A stretch of 26,323 bases of DNA from UBA4656 sp002405525. Its GTDB lineage: Bacteria; Pseudomonadota; Gammaproteobacteria; Xanthomonadales; Ahniellaceae. Each line of letters starts with the position of its first letter. Within the stretch, counting starts at the first letter, position 1. Both the position numbers and the translations under genes were made by a program. Below, piece after piece: positions 9,544 through 16,667 of this stretch. The notes under the pieces were generated by a model that saw nothing but the letters and a program-made list of their open reading frames with translations, had not been told where the DNA came from and did not search any database. The stretch spans positions 1 to 26,323 of the forward strand of contig DAIMGT010000054.1 of the NCBI GenBank assembly GCA_036723735.1, written 5' to 3'.

Positions 9544-9565
9544 GGGCGGCCTATAATCGCCGCCC
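9544..9565 (+). promoter_or_regulatory. purH -10 box inside a perfect inverted repeat
   Basis: A perfect TATAAT (9552-9557) sits in the 8-base centre of a perfect 7-bp inverted repeat, GGGCGGC (9544-9550) and GCCGCCC (9559-9565). No convincing -35 box lies 16-18 bases upstream (GGCCCG region). Transcription would start near 9564, about 22 bases before the purH ATG. The symmetric arms could be a repressor operator or could reflect local GC bias. Confidence 0.6.
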
Positions 9566-9585
9566 CCAGTCGCAGGTTCACCTCC

Positions 9586-11157
9586 ATGGTCGAAGCACGG
9601 ATCGCCATCCGCCGCGCACTGCTTTCGGTCTCGGACAAGGCGGGGCTGGTCGAACTGGCGTCGCTGCTCGCGGACTCCGGAGTTGAACTGCTGTCCACCG
9701 GCGGCACGGCGCGCGCGCTGCGCGCCGCGGGTCTCGAGGTGCGCGATGTCGGCGCGGCCACCGGCTTCCCGGAGATCATGGACGGGCGGGTCAAGACGCT
9801 GCACCCACGGGTCCACGGCGGGCTGCTGGGGCGCACCGGGACCGACGACGCGGTGATGGCAGAGCACGGCATCGCGCCGATCGATCTGCTGGTCGTGAAC
9901 CTGTATCCGTTCGAAGCAACGACGGCCGACCCGGCGGTGTCGATGCAGGACGCGATCGAGAACATCGACGTCGGCGGCCCGGCGATGCTGCGCGCGGCGG
10001 CCAAGAACCACGAGCGCGTCACAGTGGTCGTCGATCCCGGCGACTACGGTGCGCTGCGCGAAGCGATCGTCGCCGGCGGCAGCACGCTGGCACAGCGCCG
10101 CGCGTGGGCGGCGAAGACCTTCGCGCACACCGCGCGCTACGACGGGATCGTGGCGGCATGGCTCGGCGCGCGCGTCGCGTCGACGCCGCAACGCTTCGCA
10201 CCGACCCTGCACCTGTTTTTCGAGCGCGGCAAGCCGCTGCGCTACGGCGAGAACCCGCACCAGGCCGGCGCGCTGTACGTGGAGCGCGACCCGCCGGCGG
10301 GCAGCGTCGCGGCAGCGACCGTACTGGCCGGCAAGGAACTGTCCTACAACAACTACGCCGACGCCGACGCCGCGCTGGCCTGCGTGCAGCAGTTGCCGGA
10401 GCGCCCAGCCTGCGTGATCGTCAAGCACGCCAATCCCTGCGGTGTCGCCGTCGCCGGTTCCATCGCGGCCGCCTACGACCGCGCCTACGCCACCGACCCG
10501 ACCTCGGCCTTCGGCGGCATCATCGCCTTCAACCGCCCGCTCGACGCCAGCACCGCGCGGGCGATCGTCGAGCGGCAGTTCGTCGAGGTGGTGATCGCAC
10601 CCGCAGTGGACGAAGCCGCGCGCGCAGCGTTCGCCGCCAAGCCCAACGTGCGCGTTCTGGCGGCAGGCGATCCGACGCCCACCGCGGGCGCCAGGCTCGA
10701 CTTCAAGCGCATCGGCGGCGGTTTGCTGGTGCAGGACGCCGACCACGATGCGCTCACCACGTCCGACCTCTCGGTGGTCACTCGGCGCGCGCCGACCGCG
10801 GCGGAGCTGGACGACCTGCTGTTCGCGTGGCGGGTGGCGTTGTTCGTGAAGTCGAACGCCATCGTCTACGCACGCGACGGCGCCACCATCGGCATCGGCG
10901 CCGGCCAGATGAGCCGCGTGGTCAGCGCGAAGATCGCGGCGCTCAAGGCCGCGGAGGCGGGGCTGGCGGTGCCGGGCAGCGTGATGGCTTCGGACGCCTT
11001 CTTTCCGTTCCGCGACGGCATCGACGCTGCGGTCGCCGCCGGGATCCGCGCGGTGGTGCAGCCGGGCGGATCGATGCGCGACCGGGAGGTCATCGCGGCG
11101 GCCGACGCGCATGGCATCGCGATGGTGTTCACGGGCATCCGCCACTTCCGCCATTGA
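9586..11157 (+). CDS. purH: Bifunctional AICAR formyltransferase / IMP cyclohydrolase
   Basis: PurH carries out the last two steps of de novo IMP synthesis: formylation of AICAR with 10-formyl-THF, then ring closure. The 523-residue length is close to the 529 of E. coli. The N-terminal MGS-like cyclohydrolase domain (about 8-150) shows LLSVSDKAGL, STGGTA, FPEIMDGRVKTLHP and ENIDVGGPAM. The C-terminal formyltransferase domain carries the catalytic KHANPCG (Lys280-His281), DPTSAFGGIIAFN, KSNAIVYA, GIGAGQMSRV and ASDAFFPFRD. The ATG at 9586 gives the family N-terminus; the ribosome site is poor (GCAGG 13 bases upstream). It has its own strong -10 box and lies 10 bases upstream of purD, forming a purHD operon as in E. 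coli. No PurR-like operator was recognised apart from the inverted repeat around the -10. Confidence 0.97.
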   Translation: MVEARIAIRRALLSVSDKAGLVELASLLADSGVELLSTGGTARALRAAGLEVRDVGAATGFPEIMDGRVKTLHPRVHGGLLGRTGTDDAVMAEHGIAPIDLLVVNLYPFEATTADPAVSMQDAIENIDVGGPAMLRAAAKNHERVTVVVDPGDYGALREAIVAGGSTLAQRRAWAAKTFAHTARYDGIVAAWLGARVASTPQRFAPTLHLFFERGKPLRYGENPHQAGALYVERDPPAGSVAAATVLAGKELSYNNYADADAALACVQQLPERPACVIVKHANPCGVAVAGSIAAAYDRAYATDPTSAFGGIIAFNRPLDASTARAIVERQFVEVVIAPAVDEAARAAFAAKPNVRVLAAGDPTPTAGARLDFKRIGGGLLVQDADHDALTTSDLSVVTRRAPTAAELDDLLFAWRVALFVKSNAIVYARDGATIGIGAGQMSRVVSAKIAALKAAEAGLAVPGSVMASDAFFPFRDGIDAAVAAGIRAVVQPGGSMRDREVIAAADAHGIAMVFTGIRHFRH

Positions 11158-11167
11158 GGGCGCCACG

Positions 11168-12448
11168 ATGAAGGTGATGGTGATCGGCGGCGGCGGTCGC
11201 GAGCACGCGATGGCGTGGAAGCTGGCGCAGTCGCCGCGGGTGTCGGAGGTGATGGTTGCGCCCGGCAACGCCGGCACCGCGCGCGAGCCGCGGATGCGCA
11301 ATGTGGCAGCGGATGTCGGCGACGTCCCCGGGCTGCTGGCGATCGCGCGCGCCGAAGCCGTCGACCTGACCGTGGTCGGCCCCGAGGTGCCGCTGGTGGC
11401 CGGCGTGGTGGACGCCTTCCGAGCGGCCGGCCGGCGCATCTTCGGTCCGACCGCGGCCGCCGCGCGGCTCGAGGGCTCCAAGGCATTCGCCAAGGACTTC
11501 CTGCGCCGCCACCGCATCCCCACCGCGGCGTATGCGGTATTCACCGATCTGACCCTGGCGCTGGCCTACGTACGCGAACGCGGCGCGCCGATCGTGGTCA
11601 AGGCCGACGGGCTGGCCGCCGGCAAGGGCGTGGTGGTGGCAATGACGCTCGCCGAGGCCGAGGCCGCGTTGGCCGACATGCTCGGGAGCGCGGAGCGCGG
11701 CGCGGCCGGCGCGCGGGTGGTGGTGGAGGAATTCATGGCCGGCGAGGAGGCGAGCTACATCGTGATGAGCGACGGCAGCCACTACCTGCCGATGGCCACC
11801 AGCCAGGACCACAAGCGGCGTGACGACGGCGACCGCGGGCCGAACACCGGCGGCATGGGCGCCTACTCGCCGGCACCGGTGGTCACGCCGGAGGTCGATC
11901 GGCGTGTGCAGCGCGAGATCATCGAACCCACGCTGGCCGGCATGGCTGCCGACGGGCATCCATTCACCGGCTTCCTCTACGCCGGGCTGATGATCGACGC
12001 CCTCGGCGCTCCGCGCGTGGTCGAGTTCAACGTCCGCTTCGGCGACCCGGAAACGCAGCCGGTGATGCTGCGCCTGCGGTCCGACCTCGTGGACCTGGTC
12101 GAGGCGGCGCTCGATGGCCGGATCGGCGATGCGCGTGCCGCCTGGGACCCACGTCCAGCGCTCGGCGTGGTGCTGGCAGCCGGCGGCTATCCCGGCAAGG
12201 TGCGCAGCGGCGACCCGATCGAGGGACTCGATGCGCCGCTGCCGGCGGACGCCTGGCTGTTCCACGCCGGCACGCGGCTCGACGACGGGCGCGTGGTGTC
12301 CGCCGGCGGACGCGTGCTCGCCGCCTGCGCGATCGGCGACAGCATCGCCGCGGCGCGCGAGCGCGCCTACGCCGCGCTGGCGCCGATCCGGCTCGCGGGC
12401 TCATTCTTCCGTCGCGACATCGGCCACCGCGCGCTGGCGCGGGACTGA
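11168..12448 (+). CDS. purD: Phosphoribosylamine-glycine ligase (GAR synthetase)
   Basis: PurD joins phosphoribosylamine and glycine with ATP, the second step of purine synthesis. It is 426 residues, the usual length. The N-terminal dinucleotide-like motif is VIGGGGREHA (5-14). The ATP-grasp core shows KAFAKDFLRRHRIPTA, VVKADGLAAGKGV, EEFMAGEEAS, ATSQDHKR, NTGGMGAYSPAP and VVEFNVRFGDPETQ, and the C-terminal domain has VVLAAGGYPG. The ATG at 11168 follows the purH stop by 10 bases, with a GAGGG ribosome site (11156-11160) formed partly by that stop, which implies coupled translation. A 149-bp repeat with terminal inverted repeats begins at the base directly after the purD stop codon. No terminator of the usual form was seen. 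Confidence 0.97.
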   Translation: MKVMVIGGGGREHAMAWKLAQSPRVSEVMVAPGNAGTAREPRMRNVAADVGDVPGLLAIARAEAVDLTVVGPEVPLVAGVVDAFRAAGRRIFGPTAAAARLEGSKAFAKDFLRRHRIPTAAYAVFTDLTLALAYVRERGAPIVVKADGLAAGKGVVVAMTLAEAEAALADMLGSAERGAAGARVVVEEFMAGEEASYIVMSDGSHYLPMATSQDHKRRDDGDRGPNTGGMGAYSPAPVVTPEVDRRVQREIIEPTLAGMAADGHPFTGFLYAGLMIDALGAPRVVEFNVRFGDPETQPVMLRLRSDLVDLVEAALDGRIGDARAAWDPRPALGVVLAAGGYPGKVRSGDPIEGLDAPLPADAWLFHAGTRLDDGRVVSAGGRVLAACAIGDSIAAARERAYAALAPIRLAGSFFRRDIGHRALARD

Positions 12449-12597
12449 GAGGCTGCGAAAAGACGGCTTCTCGGGCAGGCCATGTTTGGCCCGCGCGCGG
12501 GTCATGCACGCCAGTGCTGATTCGCGGGAGCGAGTCCACACCGGTGCCGGACTCGCGGCTGGAAGAACGCGCGGGATGTGGGTCTTTTCAAAACCTC
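12449..12597 (+). repeat. Short intergenic repeat with terminal inverted repeats (family B, complete copy)
   Basis: The left end GAGGCTGCGAAAAGAC (12449-12464) and the inverted right end (12582-12597, reading GAGGTTTTGAAAAGAC on the minus strand) match at 13 of 16 positions. This bounds a 149-bp non-coding element beginning at the base after the purD stop. The interior (GGGCAGGC-ATG..., ATGCACGCCAG, CCGGTGCCGG-CTCGCG) aligns with 23859-24010 in the same orientation. No target-site duplication is obvious. It has the shape of a MITE or a REP-like mobile remnant. Confidence 0.6.
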
Positions 12598-12622
12598 CGA
12601 GCGACCGGCTGTCCGGGATCGC

Positions 12623-13201
12623 TCAATCCGCAGAAGGCCCGGGCAACTGCGCCAGGTATTGCGCAACCGCCTCCACTTCGTCCGCACCGAGCCTGAACAT
12701 GCGTGCCCCGGTCCCGGTCGGCGGGTGGTAGCGGTCGCCACCCGAAAACGCACGCAACTGTCGCGCGAGATAGATCGGGTTCTGCCCCGCGGTGCGCGGG
12801 ATCACCTCCGTGCCCGCGAAGTCCGCGCCGTGACAGGCGCCGCACTGGAAGCGTTCGACCAGGGCCGCGCCGGCAACGACCCGCGCGGGATCCGCGTCGA
12901 GGCGCCACGCGCCCCACGGCCGGGTGGAAAACCACCCGGCGAGGGCGGCAATCCCGGCATCGTCGAGATCCTGCGCCACCTGGTCCATCGGGAACACCCT
13001 GCGGTGCCGCTCGCGGAAATGGGTCAGCTCCATCCGCAGATAGGCCGCGTGCTGGCCCTCCAGTTGCGGCACCGAGCTGCGGTGCTCCTCGCGGGCGTGA
13101 CACTCGATGCAGGCCGCGGCGGCCGGCGGCGGGTCCGCTTCGGCGGCGGCTACCGAGGCGCCGGCCAGGACGGCGAACAGGATCAAGGCGGTGCGGGACA
13201 T
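12623..13201 (-). CDS. Periplasmic diheme cytochrome c (c4 type)
   Basis: A 192-residue exported electron carrier. It has an N-terminal signal peptide (MSRTALILFAVLAGASVAAAEA, cleavage near 20-22) and two heme c motifs: CIECH (31-35) and CGACH (120-124). Candidate axial methionines are in VFPMDQ (about 80) and ARMFRLG (about 168). The two similar halves and the length match cytochrome c4, which passes electrons to terminal oxidases or other periplasmic acceptors. The ATG at 13201 has an excellent ribosome site (CCAGGAGCCGCC-ATG); the extra in-frame upstream residues lack a signal sequence and are excluded. It follows the CoA-transferase gene by 47 bases on the same strand, but the two have no evident functional link, so co-transcription may be incidental. 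The fold is confident; the redox partner is unknown. Confidence 0.9.
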   Translation of the reverse strand: MSRTALILFAVLAGASVAAAEADPPPAAAACIECHAREEHRSSVPQLEGQHAAYLRMELTHFRERHRRVFPMDQVAQDLDDAGIAALAGWFSTRPWGAWRLDADPARVVAGAALVERFQCGACHGADFAGTEVIPRTAGQNPIYLARQLRAFSGGDRYHPPTGTGARMFRLGADEVEAVAQYLAQLPGPSAD

Positions 13202-13248
13202 GGCGGCTCCTGGGCGCGCGCGCGGCGGCCGGGCAGTGGACGGGATCA

Positions 13249-15405
13249 TCACGGCGCGGCGACCGCGCGGAGCGCGCGCGAAACGAGCCGCGCTTCGATT
13301 CGCTCGGCCAGCGTGCGCGGCTCAGCGAGCGAAAGCCGCGCCAGCAGGGACCGATGCGCAGGATCGGGGGCTGGCCCGGCGAGCGCCGCGGCGACCGCGC
13401 GCAGCTTGCCGCTGCGGGTGGACGTCTCGGCGCGCAGCCGCTTCAGGGCCGGCAGCAGCTTGAGTTCGTCGGCGTCGAAGTCGCTTCCGAAAGGGAACAC
13501 CGGAAAGTCGCCGCGCAGGCGATGCACGCGCAGTGCGTCCTCGAGCATCGCCGGCGTGTTGCGGCGCCACGCGTCGGGCACCACGAAACCGCGCGCCAGC
13601 TTGCCGGCGGACCGGGCCTTCGCCGCCAGCGCGTCGACGAACCGCGCGTCGGCCACCGCCAGCGTTCGCTGGACGACCTCCTCGTCGGTGCAACCGCGCA
13701 GGTCGGCCACGCCGTACTCGGTGACCAGCAGATCGCGCAGATGGCGCGGGATCGTGGCGTGGCCGTAGTTCCAGACGATGTTGGACATCGCCGTGCCGCC
13801 GCTGTCGCGGGTCGCGCGGAGCATCATCGCCGAACGACCGTCGGCCAGCGCATGGGCCATGGCGACGAAGTTGTACTGCCCGCCGACGCCGCTGACCACC
13901 TGGCCGTCGGCCAGCGCGTCGGAGACCGCGGCGCCCAGCAAGGTGTGGATCATGCAGGTGTTGAAGAACCTCGCCTGGTGGCGCTGGGCGACGTCCAGCG
14001 CCTCGCGTCCGCCGTAGAGCTCGTTGATCCACGACACCCGCGTCATGCACAGGCCGTCCCAGTCGTCCCCAGCGAGGCTCGACAGCCAGTCCTGCAGGTC
14101 GCGGGTGCCGAGCCAGAACGCGCCGTGCAGGTAGCGGCCGCCGCGCAGCCGGCGGCCGGCAATCCGCGAGGACAGCAGCGCGCGGTGTCCGCGGTCGAGC
14201 AGGTCGGCGCCGACCGCCGTGCCATCGGGCAGGCGCAGCACGCCGTCGTGCAGACTGGCTGCCTCGTCCACCAGGCCGAAGCGCTGCAGCCAGGCCAGCG
14301 ACGGGGCGTCCAGCGGCACCGCCACCACGCCCGCCTCGATCAGGCGATCGAGGGTCGCGCCGTCGGCCGACTCGCCGACCGCCCCGGCGTTGAGCAGACG
14401 CTGCAGGGCGAGGTCGTCGTACACCCGGCGCCCGAGGATGCCGGCGCGGCGCAGGTGCATGAAGCCGTCCATCACCATTTCGCTGGCGCCGTACAGGCCG
14501 CGAGCGAAGGGTTCCTCGCCACCGATCGCGGCGAGGTTCGGCGGCTGCGCACCCCCGCGCAGGCGATCCAGGGCATCGCGCCAGCGATCGTTGTGACGGT
14601 GGCGCAGCAGCAGGCCGTGGACCAGTGCGTCCGACAGCGCACCGATGCCGATCTGCAGGGTGCCGCCGTCGCGCACCAGGGTGGACGCGTGCAGGCCGAG
14701 CGCGAACTCCGCCAGTTGCACCGGCTCGTGCGGCAGGCCGAACAGGCGGTGGTCGTTGCCGGGCTCGTCGAGCACCGCGTCGAAGAAGTCCTCGCCGACC
14801 TCGGCGTCGTGGCCGAGGAAAGGCATCCGCGGATGCACCGCGGCCACCCGGTACGGGGTCGGCGCGCCGGCGGCGGCCAGCTGTTCCAGCAGGTCGCGCG
14901 TGGTGTCGGTGTTGGACGACAGGCTCAAACGGTCACCGCGGCGCGCGACCTGCTGCAGCAGCACGGTCGGCCCGCGCGCCGCGACCTCGCGCGCGACGTG
15001 GGTGTAGTTGATCGACGCGTAATGGCGCTGCGCGTGGTCGTTGCCCAGCATCGACGCCGACTGCAGGTAGAACTCGACGATCCGGATGTTCGGCGGCACG
15101 CGGTCGGCGCGCAGGTCGGCGACGTAGGCGAGATCCGGGTAGTCGGCGCCGAAGTGCCGTTCGACGAAGGGGCCGGCGAACCGCCCTTCCAGGCCCGGCC
15201 GCTTCGGCGGCCGCGCCAGCGTCAGCGCGGTGTACAGCGTCAGCGACAGCGAGGGATCGACCGCCACCCGCCGGTACAGCGCGTTGAGCAGGCGGTTCGG
15301 CTTGCCGAGGCCCAGCGGCGCACAGGCCACGATCGCGGGCCCCGCGCGCGCCACGATGCGATCGACGCAGGTCTCGAGGTCATTGAAGCGTTCGGCGAGG
15401 TGCAT
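13249..15405 (-). CDS. Acetyl-CoA hydrolase/transferase family protein (long form)
   Basis: A 718-residue cytoplasmic protein of the family I CoA-transferase fold related to acetyl-CoA hydrolase and 4-hydroxybutyrate or succinyl-CoA:acetate transferases. Visible landmarks are GTLQIGIGALSDALVHG (about 260-278), GLYGASEMVMDGF with Glu309 as candidate catalytic glutamate, SWINELYGG, the C-terminal SGVGGQYNFVAMA (about 500-512), TRDSGGTAMSNIVWNYG and VTEYGVADLRG. It is much longer than the 430-550 residues common in the family, because of an N-terminal part and an insertion between Glu309 and the C-terminal domain. The ATG at 15405 has a strong ribosome site (ACGGAGGACCGCCG-ATG). Its promoter region abuts a family A repeat. 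The cytochrome c4 gene follows. The acyl-CoA substrate cannot be told from sequence. Confidence 0.85.
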   Translation of the reverse strand: MHLAERFNDLETCVDRIVARAGPAIVACAPLGLGKPNRLLNALYRRVAVDPSLSLTLYTALTLARPPKRPGLEGRFAGPFVERHFGADYPDLAYVADLRADRVPPNIRIVEFYLQSASMLGNDHAQRHYASINYTHVAREVAARGPTVLLQQVARRGDRLSLSSNTDTTRDLLEQLAAAGAPTPYRVAAVHPRMPFLGHDAEVGEDFFDAVLDEPGNDHRLFGLPHEPVQLAEFALGLHASTLVRDGGTLQIGIGALSDALVHGLLLRHRHNDRWRDALDRLRGGAQPPNLAAIGGEEPFARGLYGASEMVMDGFMHLRRAGILGRRVYDDLALQRLLNAGAVGESADGATLDRLIEAGVVAVPLDAPSLAWLQRFGLVDEAASLHDGVLRLPDGTAVGADLLDRGHRALLSSRIAGRRLRGGRYLHGAFWLGTRDLQDWLSSLAGDDWDGLCMTRVSWINELYGGREALDVAQRHQARFFNTCMIHTLLGAAVSDALADGQVVSGVGGQYNFVAMAHALADGRSAMMLRATRDSGGTAMSNIVWNYGHATIPRHLRDLLVTEYGVADLRGCTDEEVVQRTLAVADARFVDALAAKARSAGKLARGFVVPDAWRRNTPAMLEDALRVHRLRGDFPVFPFGSDFDADELKLLPALKRLRAETSTRSGKLRAVAAALAGPAPDPAHRSLLARLSLAEPRTLAERIEARLVSRALRAVAAP

Positions 15406-15425
15406 CGGCGGTCCTCCGTAGGCCG

Positions 15426-15454
15426 ATGCTAGGGAACCTCTGCACAACTATCCA
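15426..15454 (-). promoter_or_regulatory. Possible CoA-transferase promoter with -35 inside a repeat element
   Basis: On the minus strand, TGGATA (15454-15449, 4 of 6), a 17-base spacer and TAGCAT (15431-15426, 4 of 6). Transcription would start about 15 bases before the ATG. The -10 box touches the left end of the repeat that starts at 15432, and the -35 lies inside it. Confidence 0.35.
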
Positions 15455-15636
15455 CACCCGCGCCGGAGGTCGTGCGACCGGCGGACGAGGTGCGCGTCGC
15501 AGGGCATGATGATTCCACGGCCAACGCGCGCAGCGCGGCAGCACGGTCGCCCGATGCCGTCCCGAAGGGTCGCCTCTGCCGACATCGCTGGCCGGAGGTC
15601 GAACGCCGCGCGCAGGCGCGATCTTTCAGGGCTCGA
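15432..15636 (+). repeat. Short intergenic repeat, family A, decayed copy
   Basis: The left end GGGAACCTCTGCACAACT (15432-15449) matches the 25810 element end at 14 of 18 positions. The next 120 bases also align with it (CCGCGCCGGAGGTCGTGCG, GCGCGTCGCAGGGCAT, CCCGAAGG). The right end near 15620-15636 reads GAGCCCTGAAAGAT on the minus strand, a worn version of the terminal repeat GGGAGCCCCTGAACCAGT. The right end overlaps the last codons of the DUF2884 gene. No coding capacity. Confidence 0.6.
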
Positions 15637-16393
15637 CCCGGATCAGGTCGAAACGCTGGCCGGGCGCGATCTCGGCGTCGATTTCGGCCTCCAGCCGATC
15701 CATGGCCGCCAACCGTGAGCAAAACGCCTCCGCGCGCGCCTTCAGCGCCTTCGCGCGGCGCGCCACGCGGGACTCGATCTCGCGCTCCATGCGCGCCGCG
15801 CGCGCCTCCAGCTCCCCGGCCAGCTGTTCGTCGCCGGAGAGCGCGGCCTTCACCGCGCTGGCGGCGATGCTGCCGACCAGCGCCGGCATCAACTGCACGA
15901 CCGCATCCTCGACCAGCCGCTCCAGCTCGGCATCGCTCCAATCGCGGCCGGCGAAAGCCTCCTCGACCTGCCTCCGGGCCACGATGCGCGCGGTGGCGAT
16001 CTTCTCGGCGGTGGCCGCATGAACGACCTCGTCTGCCGAGAGGAACAGGCGCGCCACCTCGTTGACCGCGACGAAAGCGATCTCGATACCTTCCAGTGCG
16101 ACCGCCTTCGCCTCCGGAAGCAGGTCACGCACCGTGGCCTCGTAGTCGCGCAGACGCCGGCGATCGTCGGCCGACAGCGCGACGTCGCGGCCGTCGGCGC
16201 GCAGGCTGCCATCGTCGAGCGCGAGCCGCGCCGGAACGCCATCGTCGCGGGTGAACGCCAGCTCTGCGCCCGCGAGCGACAGGGCCCAGCCGGTGGCGAG
16301 ATCGCATTGGTCGAACGACACGCGGTCCTCGCCCGCGGCGACGCTGCCGGCGGCGGACAGAGCAGCAACAACGACAGCAAGGCGGCGCAGCAT
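15626..16393 (-). CDS. DUF2884 (YggN-like) periplasmic protein
   Basis: A 255-residue exported protein of unknown function. A signal peptide (MLRRLAVVVAALSAAGSVAAG, cleavage near 20) precedes SFDQCDLATGWALSLAGAELAF. A short beta-rich stretch (WALSLAGAELAFTRDDG..LRADGRDVALS) leads into long Ala/Glu/Arg-rich helices (about 75-235) with RDYEATVRDLLPEAKAVALEGIEIAFVAVNEV. This layout and these phrases fit the DUF2884 family, whose E. coli member YggN (about 240 residues) has no assigned role. The ATG at 16393 has a GGAG ribosome site (GACGGAGTGTCTCC-ATG) and begins the signal peptide. The last codons, including the stop (GAG-CCC-TGA), coincide with the end of a family A repeat. It is divergent from the secreted protease across 274 bases. 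Family assignment is probable, not certain. Confidence 0.75.
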   Translation of the reverse strand: MLRRLAVVVAALSAAGSVAAGEDRVSFDQCDLATGWALSLAGAELAFTRDDGVPARLALDDGSLRADGRDVALSADDRRRLRDYEATVRDLLPEAKAVALEGIEIAFVAVNEVARLFLSADEVVHAATAEKIATARIVARRQVEEAFAGRDWSDAELERLVEDAVVQLMPALVGSIAASAVKAALSGDEQLAGELEARAARMEREIESRVARRAKALKARAEAFCSRLAAMDRLEAEIDAEIAPGQRFDLIRVEP

Positions 16394-16582
16394 GGAGACA
16401 CTCCGTCGGAATGGGGTCGGGCCTGGCGTTGGATGCGCCTCGGGCCGCCGGGGTTTAGCACATCCCGCGAGGACCGCGACGCCATGACTTCCGGCAGGGC
16501 CGCCATCAACGCGCAGGCGATTGCGCCGGTCCGCGAGGCCGTCACGGCGCACGCCGATCCGGGCAGTGGCGCCCAGGGTTTT

Positions 16583-16611
16583 TTGCGGCAACCGCCGTGG
16601 CGCGGTATGGT
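16583..16611 (+). promoter_or_regulatory. Promoter of the secreted protease gene
   Basis: TTGCGG (16583-16588, 3 of 6), a 17-base spacer and TATGGT (16606-16611, 4 of 6), preceded by a run of six T. The ATG at 16668 is about 50 bases beyond the predicted start, with a strong ribosome site (AAGGGGGAATCACACC-ATG). Confidence 0.5.
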
Positions 16612-16667
16612 GGAAAGTCGGGGGATTCAAGACGCACCGCTGATCATCACCAAGGGGGAATCACACC

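Noticed and set aside
8814..10022. Upstream extension of the GGDEF-EAL frame across fis and purH
   Set aside because: The extension is antisense to two certain genes, and a sigma-70 promoter lies just before the ATG at 8813.
12449..12622. CRISPR or tandem repeat array in the intergenic repeats
   Set aside because: The repeated elements are single copies at scattered sites, not regularly spaced direct repeats with unique spacers.
12703..15432. A 909-codon open frame on the plus strand opposite the CoA-transferase
   Set aside because: It is an antisense shadow produced by high GC; the composition is Arg/Gly/Gln-rich with no family match, while the minus strand encodes a recognisable enzyme with a good ribosome site.
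15429..15941. 170-codon minus-strand frame in the repeat at 15432 and beyond
   Set aside because: It spans a non-coding repeat and runs out of frame through the DUF2884 gene; Arg/Gly/Ala-rich with no recognisable motif.
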